NCBI GenBank assembly: GCA_965140765.1
Contig: OZ223309.1
Location: 3,360,388 to 3,424,387, forward strand
Direction of reading: 5' to 3'
Length of the DNA stretch: 64,000 nucleotides
DNA from: Sunxiuqinia sp963678245
GTDB lineage: Bacteria > Bacteroidota > Bacteroidia > Bacteroidales > Prolixibacteraceae
The position numbers were made by a program, and so were the translations under genes. Shown here one piece after another: positions 27,474 through 38,600 of the stretch (its first letter is position 1; every line of letters begins with the position of its first letter). The notes beneath the pieces were generated by a model. That model ran no database searches, was not told the DNA's origin, and saw only the letters and a program-made list of their open reading frames with translations.

Positions 27474-28232
27474 ATGAAACAAAAGATTGCGTTAATTACC
27501 GGAGCAACATCCGGCATTGGACTGGAAACCGCTAGAATACTCTCAAAAAATCATTTTAACCTTATCATAACCGGACGAAGAAAAAATCGATTGAAAGATT
27601 TAAAACAAGAACTGGAACATGATAATTGTGTGGTCTTCACCCTTTGCTTTGATATTCAATCGAAAAAAGAAGTTGACCAAGCACTTTTGTCTTTATCAGG
27701 AGAATGGAAAAAAGTTGACGTTTTAATCAACAATGCCGGTCTTGCAGCAGGTTTTGATCCGATTCAAAAAGCTAAAACGGAAGATTGGGAAAGCATGATT
27801 GACACCAACATTAAGGGTTTGCTTTATGTAACCCGTGAGGTATCGAACTGGATGATAAAACGAAACGAAGGACACATTGTAAATATTGGATCGATTGCAG
27901 GAATTGAGCCTTACCCAAACGGAACGGTCTATTGCGGAACCAAACATGCTGTAATTGCGATCAGCAAAGCCATGCGCATTGAGTTGGCTCCATACAACAT
28001 CAAAGTGAGTACGGTGAGTCCGGGAGCTGTTGAAACCGAGTTTTCGCTTGTTCGGTTTAAGGGTGAAAAAGAAAAAGCCCAAAAAGTGTATGAAGGTTTT
28101 ACTCCTCTTAATGGCCGTGACATTGCAGAAAGTATTTACTTTGTGGTGTCGAGACCGGCACATGTTAATATTGATGACCTTTTGATCATGCCTACGGCTC
28201 AGTCTTCGGCAAGAGATGTTTTCAGAAAATAA
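27474..28232 (+). CDS. Short-chain dehydrogenase, YdfG-like
   Basis: A 252-residue classical SDR oxidoreductase. The NADP-binding TGATSGIG motif is at residues 9-16, NNAG follows strand four, and the catalytic Ser and YCGTKHA (Tyr-x3-Lys) are present. The sequence is closest in feel to the YdfG group that oxidises serine and 3-hydroxy acids with NADP. It starts a plus-strand run in which each gene touches or overlaps the next. Confidence 0.9.
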   Translation: MKQKIALITGATSGIGLETARILSKNHFNLIITGRRKNRLKDLKQELEHDNCVVFTLCFDIQSKKEVDQALLSLSGEWKKVDVLINNAGLAAGFDPIQKAKTEDWESMIDTNIKGLLYVTREVSNWMIKRNEGHIVNIGSIAGIEPYPNGTVYCGTKHAVIAISKAMRIELAPYNIKVSTVSPGAVETEFSLVRFKGEKEKAQKVYEGFTPLNGRDIAESIYFVVSRPAHVNIDDLLIMPTAQSSARDVFRK

Positions 28233-28239
28233 CAGAAAA

Positions 28240-29328
28240 ATGACGATAAGCTCAACATATCTTAAAGAATTTACCCAACAGGTTTTTGAAAAAATAGGAT
28301 GCTCTCCGGCAGAAGCCGAGTTAGCAGCTGATTGCTTAAATCAAGCCGATTTGCGTGGCGTTGATTCACACGGGGTTGCCCGCCTGAGTGGCTACATCAG
28401 ATTGTGGGAGAAGAAAAGGCTAAATACCAAACCCGATATGAAAGTGGTTCATGAAACACCATCAACCGCAGTGCTGGATGCTGATTTGGCATTGGGATTG
28501 GTTGCCGGACCCAAAGCCATGCAAATAGCTATCGACAAAGCTAAACAAGTTGGTAGTGGCTGGGTGGCTGTAAAAAATTCGAATCATTACGGAATTGCAG
28601 CCTATCATGCAATGATGGCGCTGAAGGAAGACATGATCGGCATCTCAATGACCAATGCCAGTCCGCTTGTTTCTCCTACTTTTTCGAAAAGTCGTTTTTT
28701 GGGAACTAATCCGATTGCCGTTGCCATTCCGGCCAAAACCGAACCTCCCTTTATAATGGATATGGCTACCACAACTGTTGCCAATGGCAAACTGGAAGTT
28801 TTACAACGCAAAGGCGAAGATGCTCCATTTGGCTGGGCACAGGATAAAGAAGGGCAACCAACAACAGATGCATTTACACTAAAAAAAGGTGGAGCGATGC
28901 TTCCGCTTGGTGGCGACCGGGAACACGGAAGCCACAAAGGTTATTGCCTTGGCGCTATGGTAGATATTTTCTCCGCCGTTTTATCAGGAGCCAATTATGG
29001 GCCATGGGTTCCACCGTTTGTAGCCTTCCTCGATCCACCAACAGATCCGGTTGGTGATGGTATCGGCCATTTCTTCGGTGCATTTCGGATTGATGCGTTC
29101 CGACCTGCTGAAGATTTTAAAAATCACATGGATAATTGGATACGAACGTTTCGCAATGCCGAAACGGTGAATCCTAACGATCAGGTTTTAATTCCCGGTG
29201 ATCCGGAAAGAGAACTAACCGCTGAACGTCAACAAAAAGGCATATCTTTGCAACAAGCTGTTGTTGAAGACTTAAAACAATTAGCTGTCAACCTGGAATT
29301 AACCTTTAATCCGAAACAACATGCCTAA
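28240..29328 (+). CDS. Ldh2/MdhC-type malate/lactate dehydrogenase
   Basis: A 362-residue NAD(P)-dependent oxidoreductase of the Ldh2 family (sulfolactate, malate, lactate or ureidoglycolate dehydrogenases). Typical segments are NQADLRGVDSHGVARLSGYI, KNSNHYGIAAYHAM and LGTNPIAVAIPA. The ATG at 28240, eight bases after the SDR stop, is the better start; an earlier ATG at 28216 would overlap the SDR gene. Paired with the SDR, it suggests oxidation or reduction of a hydroxy acid, but the substrate cannot be named. Confidence 0.9.
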   Translation: MTISSTYLKEFTQQVFEKIGCSPAEAELAADCLNQADLRGVDSHGVARLSGYIRLWEKKRLNTKPDMKVVHETPSTAVLDADLALGLVAGPKAMQIAIDKAKQVGSGWVAVKNSNHYGIAAYHAMMALKEDMIGISMTNASPLVSPTFSKSRFLGTNPIAVAIPAKTEPPFIMDMATTTVANGKLEVLQRKGEDAPFGWAQDKEGQPTTDAFTLKKGGAMLPLGGDREHGSHKGYCLGAMVDIFSAVLSGANYGPWVPPFVAFLDPPTDPVGDGIGHFFGAFRIDAFRPAEDFKNHMDNWIRTFRNAETVNPNDQVLIPGDPERELTAERQQKGISLQQAVVEDLKQLAVNLELTFNPKQHA

Positions 29329-30031
29329 AACACTGGTCATAACTCCGGTTAAAGACTCGATTGACACAACGCTTCAAACAATCGAAGCAATTCATGCGGC
29401 AGAAGGTGATCATCTGCACTATGTTTATAATGATTTTAGCACCCCTGAGACAAAAAAGATACTTGAAAAGAAAAAGAAAAAGTTTGGATTTGAGCTGATC
29501 AACCTCGAAGAAATCACAAATACTCCATCGCCCAATTACAATCTGGTGCTTCAAATGGCGCAGAAAAAAGCAATTGCCTTAGGAGTGCCTTTGGTGATCG
29601 TTGAGTCAGATGTGATTATCAAGCAAAACACCTTAGACAAAATGTACGAGCTCAGCCTGAGTACGCAAAATTGTGGCATGCTGGGAGCAATTACGACTGA
29701 TGAATCGGGACAGGTTAATTTTCCATATCTTAATTTTAAAGGAGAAAAAAAGGAGATTACAGATACATCACACAGTTTGAGTTTTTGTTGTACGCTGCTT
29801 AGTTTAAAACTTCTGGAAAGCTTTTCGTTTAAAGAGCTGTCCAGTGAAAAACATTGGTACGATGTATTTATCTCAAGAAAGTCGAAGTTACTCGGATTAA
29901 AAAATTACCTGGTTACAAATCTTCCGGTGGTTCATAAACCACATAGCAGCCGCCCTTGGAAACAACTCAAATATACCAACCCGCTAAAATATTATTTCAA
30001 TAAGCTAATTAAACGGAAAGATCGTATTTAA
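29321..30031 (+). CDS. Glycosyltransferase, GT-A (family 2-like)
   Basis: A 236-residue protein with the layout of a family 2 glycosyltransferase: a start LVITPVKDSIDTTLQTIEAI, an acidic pair near YVYNDFSTPET, and the VPLVIVESDVIIKQNTLDKM segment with the Asp-x-Asp-like motif. It has no membrane segment. The ATG overlaps the preceding stop by eight bases. Donor and acceptor are not known. It sits between a dehydrogenase and a two-component pair. Confidence 0.72.
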   Translation: MPKTLVITPVKDSIDTTLQTIEAIHAAEGDHLHYVYNDFSTPETKKILEKKKKKFGFELINLEEITNTPSPNYNLVLQMAQKKAIALGVPLVIVESDVIIKQNTLDKMYELSLSTQNCGMLGAITTDESGQVNFPYLNFKGEKKEITDTSHSLSFCCTLLSLKLLESFSFKELSSEKHWYDVFISRKSKLLGLKNYLVTNLPVVHKPHSSRPWKQLKYTNPLKYYFNKLIKRKDRI

Positions 30032-31071
30032 TGGCTCTCATAAAAAACTACCAACGTTTCAAACTATTGCTACAGCTACTCTTTTGGCTTAGCAGTTTCA
30101 CTTTTGCGTTGGCGTCCTTTTATGTGGCTTCCGATTTTCATTTCAACCTGGCTAACGACACGCTGCGAGCGTTAATTCTCAACACGAGCTTTGCTGTTGG
30201 AGTATACGTCAATCTCCGAATTCTTATTCCCCGGTTACTCAAAAAGAAATTCTATATTTTTTATGCGTTCTGGCTAATTATTACGCTGGCAGTCTCCTCC
30301 TTAATCATTCTGACCCTTTTTTACTTTTTGCTTCACTTTAACCGTCCGCGGTTGTTTTCCTCTTACTTTTTCACCACTGCTTTCTATGTTGGAGTAACTT
30401 CGCTGGTCAAGTTTCTGCACGAATGGATTGAAATGCAGGATATTGCACTGCGTTACAATAAGGTAGAACGTGAAAAACTGGAAGCAGAACTAAACACTCT
30501 GAAAGCCCAGATCAACCCACACTTTTTGTTTAACTCTCTGAATAACATTTACTCTCTTTCTCTGATAAAATCGAAAGAAACACCCGGTATGATATTGAAG
30601 TTGTCAGACTTAATGCGCCATGTATTATATGAGTCTCGAGAAAATTTCATTAGCCTAAAAAAAGAAATTGAGTTTATTCAAAACTTTATCGAACTGCAAC
30701 GCATTCGGTTATCGGGTAAAACAGATATTAAACTTCAGCTCAGCGGAGAACCGAATAATAAACTCATCATCCCCTTGATTTTTGAGCCTTTTGTCGATAA
30801 CGCTTTTAAGCACGGAAGTAAGTCGATTCAGAATAATCCGTTTATTTATATTGAAATCGAGATCAAAGAGCACTCACTGTATTTTAAGGCAACAAACAGC
30901 TTTGATGAGACGAGCACTCACTCAAATCCAAAAGCGTCCGGTATTGGTCTTAAAAACGTAAAAAAACGACTAGACTATTTATATGCAAAGGATGAATACG
31001 ATTTAAAAATCAGTGAAAAAGAAAACATCTTTAGCGTGGAGTTACAACTGACTTTAAAAACAATAAAATGA
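30031..31071 (+). CDS. LytS-type sensor histidine kinase
   Basis: A 346-residue membrane kinase of the His_kinase (PF06580) family. Four membrane segments span about residues 15-125. The phospho-accepting His164 lies in AQINPHFLFNSLNNIYSL; the ATP-binding N box is IFEPFVDNAFKHG and the G box is SGIGLKNVKKRL. No extracellular sensor domain is visible. Its stop overlaps the start of the response regulator gene by four bases, so they form a pair. Confidence 0.93.
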   Translation: MALIKNYQRFKLLLQLLFWLSSFTFALASFYVASDFHFNLANDTLRALILNTSFAVGVYVNLRILIPRLLKKKFYIFYAFWLIITLAVSSLIILTLFYFLLHFNRPRLFSSYFFTTAFYVGVTSLVKFLHEWIEMQDIALRYNKVEREKLEAELNTLKAQINPHFLFNSLNNIYSLSLIKSKETPGMILKLSDLMRHVLYESRENFISLKKEIEFIQNFIELQRIRLSGKTDIKLQLSGEPNNKLIIPLIFEPFVDNAFKHGSKSIQNNPFIYIEIEIKEHSLYFKATNSFDETSTHSNPKASGIGLKNVKKRLDYLYAKDEYDLKISEKENIFSVELQLTLKTIK

Positions 31072-31775
31072 TCAGAGCAATAGTAGTTGATGACGAACCG
31101 TTGGCGCAAAATGTAATTAAGCAGTTTGCCAAGGATATTCCGGAGCTTGAAATAGTATGCTGCTGCAACAATGCTTTAGAGGCCAACAGCCTTCTAAAAG
31201 ACGAACATGCTGATTTAATGTTTCTGGATGTTAATATGCCAAGATTAAGCGGCTTAGATTTTTTGAAAAACCTTACGAATCCTCCATTGGTCATTTTAAC
31301 AACGGCCTACGCCGATTATGCCATGGAAGGGTATGAACTTAACATACTCGACTACCTGAAGAAGCCCTTTTCATTTGAACGCTTTTATAAAGCTGTACAA
31401 AAAGCTGACGAACAGTTAAAATTGATGACTGCTCTGCACCACGAAGAACACAACGAGGACTACATATACATAAAGGCCAACAAAAAGGCTATCCGGGTTG
31501 AATTTAAATCGATAATTTACATCGAAGGTCTGGGAGATTACATTAAGGTCCATTTGAAAGATAAGCACCTGGTGACCAACTTATCCATGAAAAAAATGGA
31601 AGAACTACTTCCTGCAGCCGAGTTTTTCAGAATTCACAAATCATACATCATACGTCTTGATCAAATCCAAAGTATTGAAGGCAATCAGCTTGAAATCAAT
31701 GGACAAAAATTACCAATAGGCAATAACTTCAGGCACGATTTTCAAGAACTGATTAATAAGCACATCATCAAATAA
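31068..31775 (+). CDS. LytTR-family response regulator
   Basis: A 235-residue regulator. The receiver domain has the acidic pocket VDDE, the phosphorylation site Asp54 (MFLDVNMP) and the conserved Lys in KKPFSFERF. The C-terminal LytTR DNA-binding domain contains YIEGLGDYIKVHL and FFRIHKSYIIRLDQI. It is phosphorylated by the kinase encoded just upstream and would bind direct repeats at target promoters; no target was identified in the window. Confidence 0.95.
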   Translation: MIRAIVVDDEPLAQNVIKQFAKDIPELEIVCCCNNALEANSLLKDEHADLMFLDVNMPRLSGLDFLKNLTNPPLVILTTAYADYAMEGYELNILDYLKKPFSFERFYKAVQKADEQLKLMTALHHEEHNEDYIYIKANKKAIRVEFKSIIYIEGLGDYIKVHLKDKHLVTNLSMKKMEELLPAAEFFRIHKSYIIRLDQIQSIEGNQLEINGQKLPIGNNFRHDFQELINKHIIK

Positions 31776-31783
31776 CCGGACAG

Positions 31784-32524
31784 CTAAATATTAAATCCCT
31801 GCTCTCTTAAGGTTGCTAGCAGCTTTTTAGAGAAGAATTCACTATCAACCTTTTTATAACGTACATCGGTAAATACCTGTGCCAGGTTATCTTTCTCATT
31901 TTCTTTCACAAACTGTTTTGAACTTGGCAAATTCTCCTTTTCTCCATGTAAATCATTAATCTTCTCAGGCGTATAGTCTTTATATTTTTCTGAATGAATA
32001 AGCCCATCCAGCGGCAAACGATCAGTTAACTCTGGCTTGTGATCAGGATAACCTAAAACAATCGCTGTAATCGGAATAACGCCCTTAGGAAGCTCAAGAA
32101 CATCTATAAACTCTTTGGCATTGTATAGCGCAGTTCCAAGGTAACAAATACCTAACCCATGATATTCTGCTTCCACACACAAATTCTGAGCAAATAATGA
32201 AGCGTCTATCGTTGAATTCATCAACCACAACAAGTTGTTATAACCGGCATCAGCATTTCGTTCCTCGCACCACAAACTAAACCGATTGATATCAGCACAA
32301 ACAGTTAGTAAAACGGGTGCTTGCTTCACCATTGGTTGATTAAAGTGTAAAGGAGCGAGCTTCTCTTTCGCCTTGATGTCTTTAGTAATAACAACACTAT
32401 ACAGTTGCATATTGCCTGTATTTGATGCTCTGGTTCCAGCCTCAATAATCTCATTCAAGACTTCTTCCTCTATCGGCGTTGATTTATACTGACGAATAGA
32501 TCTGTGTTTAAAAAGTATGTCCAT
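31784..32524 (-). CDS. Nitroreductase-family FMN oxidoreductase
   Basis: A 246-residue member of the nitroreductase superfamily. The N-terminal FMN-binding segment HRSIRQYKSTPIEEEVLNEI and the RASNTGNMQLYSVVI stretch are characteristic, and YHGLGICYLGTALYNAKEF lies at the dimer interface. These enzymes use NAD(P)H and FMN; the physiological substrate is rarely known. It converges with the LytTR gene. Confidence 0.9.
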   Translation of the reverse strand: MDILFKHRSIRQYKSTPIEEEVLNEIIEAGTRASNTGNMQLYSVVITKDIKAKEKLAPLHFNQPMVKQAPVLLTVCADINRFSLWCEERNADAGYNNLLWLMNSTIDASLFAQNLCVEAEYHGLGICYLGTALYNAKEFIDVLELPKGVIPITAIVLGYPDHKPELTDRLPLDGLIHSEKYKDYTPEKINDLHGEKENLPSSKQFVKENEKDNLAQVFTDVRYKKVDSEFFSKKLLATLREQGFNI

Positions 32525-32553
32525 AGTTGTTGATTTTTAGAAATACAAAAATA

Positions 32554-32585
32554 CAAAAAAAGGGGAAGCCAACTGGCTCCCCCTT
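32554..32585 (-). terminator. Terminator of the giant secreted protein gene
   Basis: Arms 32560-32570 and 32575-32585 pair over eleven positions with one mismatch and an AACT loop. On the minus strand a T-run follows (A at 32555-32561 on the plus strand). It ends the 6.3 kb gene and separates it from the nitroreductase gene. Confidence 0.85.
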
Positions 32586-32605
32586 CTTAATCAATCAATT
32601 CGGCA

Positions 32606-35600
32606 TTACTTTTTAACAAGCCTTTCAGTTTTGGCAACTACATCATCTTTAGTAATTAAAGTCATGAGATAGATACCACTGCGTAAGTCACCCAAGTCAA
32701 TGTTAGTGTTAGGGCTAACAATGTCTTTCACGCGTTGACCAGCAACGTTTGTTACAACAATTCGTGAAAGTTTGTCTGCATTATCAACAGTAACAAATCC
32801 ATCAAATGGGTTCGGATACACCTTGAACTCGAGAGAACCACTTGGCTCTTCAACACCAGTAGCAAAATCACCAGTAATGAAGTTCCATACTGTATCGTCA
32901 GTCAGTCCTAAGCTTTTATTACCTGCAGCATCAGCTACAAGACCAGCGTCGAACGTCACATAGTATTCTGTATTTTTATTCAATCCACCTACTTCAGGAT
33001 CGTAAGTATAATCTACAGTAACTGTTGAACCGTCAACCATACCCGCAGTTAATGGGATAGTAAGAACAGGAGTTGTTCCACCAACTTTAGTAATGTAAAC
33101 ATTACCGCTTCCTGCCACAACATCTTCATTAAATGTAACTTTAAGTGTTGGGTGGTTGTCAGCGATTGTAGCTCCATCCTCAGGAGTATAAGTAGCAGGC
33201 ATTGGACCAGTGTTATCACCTATCGTGTAAGTGAACGTAGTTCCAGCAAATGCATTTCCACCCATATCCATAATGGTAGAACCAACAGTAAGCGTCAAGT
33301 CATCTCCATCAGCACCTGTCATCGCAACTGTAAATTCTGTTCCGGTTCCAGGAGTCACGGTACCACCAGTGATGTCACCATCAACGATTGTTACTTCACG
33401 GTTGAACGTTAACACAACGTCGAACTCTTGTGCCATTGCATCACCTGAAGCTGGATCAGCAGTAACCATAAGATCTTCAATAGTTACTGTTGTGTCAGCA
33501 ACACATTCGTGAGAATCCATAATTGTGATAACATTAGCACCAGCAATTAATGAATCAACCACTACTTCTTCGCCTACTGCACCAACATCAACTCCATCAA
33601 CCATTAACATATATGGAGAAATACCACCATCGATATCAGAAATAGTCAACACTGTTCCATCAACAGTAAATGTAGCAGTTAACTCATTTTGTACTGGAAC
33701 AAACGTCTCAAATACAACTTCAGATATACATCCAAATTCATCTTTCACCTGGAAGTTATAGTGACCATCACTTTCGTTATCATCACCATAGGTCAATCCA
33801 GAACTATAAACATGTGTTGCAGTACCATCTTCCTCGTTGAATGCAGTCCATGAACTCCATGGTCCAACGGTGCTGGCACCTTCAACTTTTTGATAACGAA
33901 CCATCAAGTCACGTCCTTCTTCTGCAGTAGCTGTAATACGTACAGTTGGTGAAACTTCACCATAGCAAGTCAAGTCCCTAATGTCAGCAATAACAACTGG
34001 CTCAGGAGTTTCGATCATGATCGTGTCATAAGACATACAACCGTTATCATCCTCTGCTTCTACGATATATTCATAACCAGACTCAACAACATGTGAGTTA
34101 TTAGAAGTCCAAGTTCTAACCAATACATCATTGCGATATACTTGATACATAAATGGACTTGTTCCACCACTTACTGTTACAATATCTAAGATACCTGAAA
34201 GGTCATTAGCACAGATAAATGCATCTTCGTCAATAACTGCTTCAATTACGAATTCTTCAGGTTGTTCAACAGAAACATAAATCGGATCAGATTCACAACC
34301 TAATTTATCGATGGCAGTTACAGCATACATCTCTGAGTTATTATCCGGATCTGGAAGAGATGCAAATACACCACTCAATGTTGCTGAACTTGTATATCCA
34401 TTACCATTGTTAGTAAACATGTACGAAACAGTTGTTCCATCATATTTAGGACCTTCAACTTTGAAGGTATAAGGTGATCCATTTCCGCCAGTAGTGTAAT
34501 CGATATAAATCTTTCCATCTTCTACACCATAACAAGTTGCGTCCATAGTACCATCAAGGTCTAAATCAATTTCAACAGGTTGATCGATTACAACGCGATG
34601 TTGATCAATAACAGCACCAGAAGAACGAATTTCTCCACCTTGGAAACAACCGTTAGCATCAACGACCCAAGCGATGAATGTACCTGAAGTTACATCTTTA
34701 AACACTGGAGAATCCTGCCATAAGCTAGCGTCATTTACATCAGGCATCATTTGATAAGGATGCTCTGGATCAGGAGAAACCTGAGACTCAGTATATGCAT
34801 ATAGATATGGAGCTATTCCACCTTGAACTTGAATTTCGAATGATCCATCATCACCACCGTTACAAGTTACATCTTTCAACCACATTGTTTCTGTGATCTC
34901 TAATGAATCAGGCTCTTCAACTTCCCATGACTCTAAAGCACCACAAGAAGAAAGTGTATAGCCTGCATCATCGCGAATATATAAAGTATAGTGACCTGCA
35001 TCTAACGTATCAAATGTATATTCAGTTACATACATTGCAGTACCACCAGAAGTTTTAGGCTCCCAAAGATCATCATTAGTTGGCTGATAACTTGTATTAT
35101 TATGACTTACTAATTGGAATTGGTATTTACCTGATCCACCAGTAACATCAGTAATAATCATTTTACCGTTATAGTCGCCATGGCATTTTGCACTCTCGAT
35201 ATTTACGACATAGGCAAATTCAGAAGGCTCTGTTAAAGTTTCTGTTGCCATTCCATAACAAGCAGCTGTGTTAACATCAACAGGGAATGAACTGTTGCGA
35301 ACCATAATATCATATTCGCCAAATTCGATTCCGGTGAAAGTATGGGAATCTCCAGTTACTGAAACCCAGCTACCGTTATCCAATTTGATTTCCAAATCCT
35401 CTCCTGGCCATCCACCTTGAATGCCAACAGTAATCGTACCATCAGCAGCACCACAGTCAGAAGGCAATGTGCTGGATGTAGTTAATTGCCACATATCTGG
35501 CTGTTCTACCATAACAGAATCAATAACAGAACATCCGTGAGCGTCTTGTATTTGAACTACATACTTACCTGCGGCTACCTGAAATGTTTTACTGTTTACA

Positions 35601-38600
35601 TCATCAGCAAAAGAGTAGGTTCCATAAGAAACACCGTTTGGATCAGTATTATTAATCGTTACTTTGTATTTATTACCATCAGTTGTATAATCAGGATCCT
35701 GATAATTATTGGCATGGTCCTCAAAATATCCATAAGTACCACCTACTCCACCAGAGATTGTTACCATAATCTCACCATCTTCTTCTCCATAGCAGCTAAC
35801 ATGTAGACTATCTAAATCTAACGTTAACTCACTTGGTGTATTTACAAATAGAACAGTAGTATCTGCAGGACAAGAAACTGGCTCAGTTGTGTCATCTACT
35901 ACTAACTTGTAGAAACCAGCAGCGAGGTCACTATAAACTGGAGAAGCTTGCTTTGTTGATCCAATCATTGAACCAGTACTAGAATTAGTATGGTCATAGT
36001 TATATAGCGTATAACGATAATCGCCATTACCACCTGTTACTACTCCTGTTACATCAATCTCTCCATCTTCTTCATCGTAGCATGTAACATTAGTTATTGC
36101 AACGTCACCAATAGTGATCGACTCAGCAGAAGTAATTGTAATCGCTTCAGTTTGTACGATATTTTGACAAGAGTCGCGAACTCCAATATAATAAGTTCCT
36201 TCTAATACTTGAATAATAGTCGTACTATCATTGTCGGCATCATCGTTAAAGAATGATTCCCATGAAATAGTAGATCCTGGATTACTGAAGGCTACAGGGT
36301 TATTGGCAACTGCATATTCGTAACGATCGGTAGCACTAATAGCTGTACCCCCAGTTACTTGAACAGAAATAAATCCATCCCAATACTCATTACAAGTCGC
36401 ATTTTGAACAGTAACATCAACTAGTTCCAATTCTGGACTTTGCTCAATTACCAATTCAACTACATTTGACCAACATCCGTTTGGACTCATTGACGAAATG
36501 TAATATGTTCCGGCAGGGAACAAGTCAGCATTAACACCTTCATCTGCAGGTTTAAATTCAACACCTCCTGTTTCATCGACAGTATTCACATACAATGTAT
36601 AGTAATCTGGATTGAACGCATATGATTGAGAAACGATTGAAGTATCAATAGCTACCACATCACCATAACAATCAATGAAAGGAGCCGAAGCAGAAATAGT
36701 TTCCGGATCTAAAGCGTCTATTGTAACAGTTGTTGTTTCCTCACAACCGTTCATATCTTTTACACTGATATCATGATCGCCTTCTGTCAATGCAAAAGTT
36801 GGGTTACCGACAAAATAAGGAGCACCATCAACTGAGTACATATAATAAGGATCATCATTAGAATCCAGAAATGGAGTACCACCAGAAACATCAATACTCA
36901 CGTTACCGTCTTTTCCGTTAGGACAAGTAGGTTGATTGTCTTCAACTAATGTAATTGAGATTGCAGACGTAGGTTCTTCAATTATTATAGATTGACTAAT
37001 TTCACAACGATCCGTATTGTCAGCATCTCTAACATTTACGAGGTAAGTTCCAGCCGCAAGGTTATCATAAATTGATTGATCAGCAGACCAAGAACCACCA
37101 TCCAATTGGAATTCGTAATTTGCGGCTCCTCTTAAGCTTGTCAACACAATTTCTCCAGTTGAAGAACCATTACAATCTACATCTGTAACCACTGGAGTAT
37201 AAGAAATCTCGGCAGGTGACATTACCGGTATATCGTCTGTACCATCAGAGTTCATATAATCATATGTACAACCTGCAGCATCAGTTAATACAAGCGTATA
37301 ATATGCAGGATCCAATCCCGCAAGAGTATCACCAACCGTAGTAACGCCTTCACTACCACCTAAAGCATTAAATACTTCGAAAGACCAAGCTGCAGAGTTA
37401 ACATCATCAACAGCTACGCCATTGATCGTGTCAACCCAAATCTGTCCGTCAGGAGTAACATTACAAGCAACATCTTTATAATGAATAGTGAAAGTAACAG
37501 CTTCTGGTTGATCTACAATGAATTCGAAATCACGAGAACACAAGCTGTCCATTATAGTAACAGTATATGATCCAGCTGCTAAACCAGAGTATGTTTTTGA
37601 AGTACCAACAGCAGAGCTACCACCATTCAATTTGAATGTATAACCTGCAACTTTAGGAGCCCCACCTGTTGCTGTTACCGAAATTGAACCATCATTTCCA
37701 CCATAGCATGTTACATCAACAACTGCAGCAGAAGTCGTATCTATAATAGATTCTTCAGCAATGGTTGCAGTCATCCAGTAAGTTGAAGAGCCAGTTTCAG
37801 CATCGTTCAACAACTTAGCGCAACCGTTAGCATCATCAACAGCGATATAATACATCCCCGCTGGGCGTAAAACAGTAGCAGCTGAAAATTTATACGCATC
37901 TAAAGTAGCGTCGCTGGGATTGTTTATTAACTTGGTAACTACAGCTGAAAAATTAGCAGCAGGCACAACCCAGTATGTATAGGGAGCTGTACCACCATCA
38001 GTTAAAAACTGAATCTCACCGTTTCCACCATAACACTCAGCATCAGAACTATCAGCATCAAAAACCAATGGGTCAGCTGAACCTACATCAAAGGTTAACA
38101 TGTGAGAGATACATCCTGTATCCGTATTTCTTGCAATAACAGTATTATTAACTGAAGGAGCAGTAACGTTCAACTTTGCATTTGAAGTCCAAGAACCACC
38201 AGCAATATCGTTATCATTGAATAAATATTCAATATTTAATCCTGCAGGCAACGTAACTTCTACATCAACGTTTCCACCAAAGCATAAAGCATCACTATCA
38301 CCTACATCTACAGCAGGTGTATAAATTTGCTTTGCATTTAAAACGCCGCCAATAAATTCAAGATCATTAACAGCCTCCTGACCAGCGTCTCCTTCCCAGT
38401 AATACTTACTTTTAGCAAGATCCCAAGACATCGTCGTTGTGTATACAGTTTTTGGAGTAGCATTAACCACCTGAAATTCCAATTCAAGAATTGCAACTTC
38501 ACTGTCATCCGGTTGAATTTCATGATGAGTGGCTACATTGTCAGTCCACACAATACGAACTTCTCCGGGAGTTGTTTCCGTAACTGAAGTATACGCAGGA

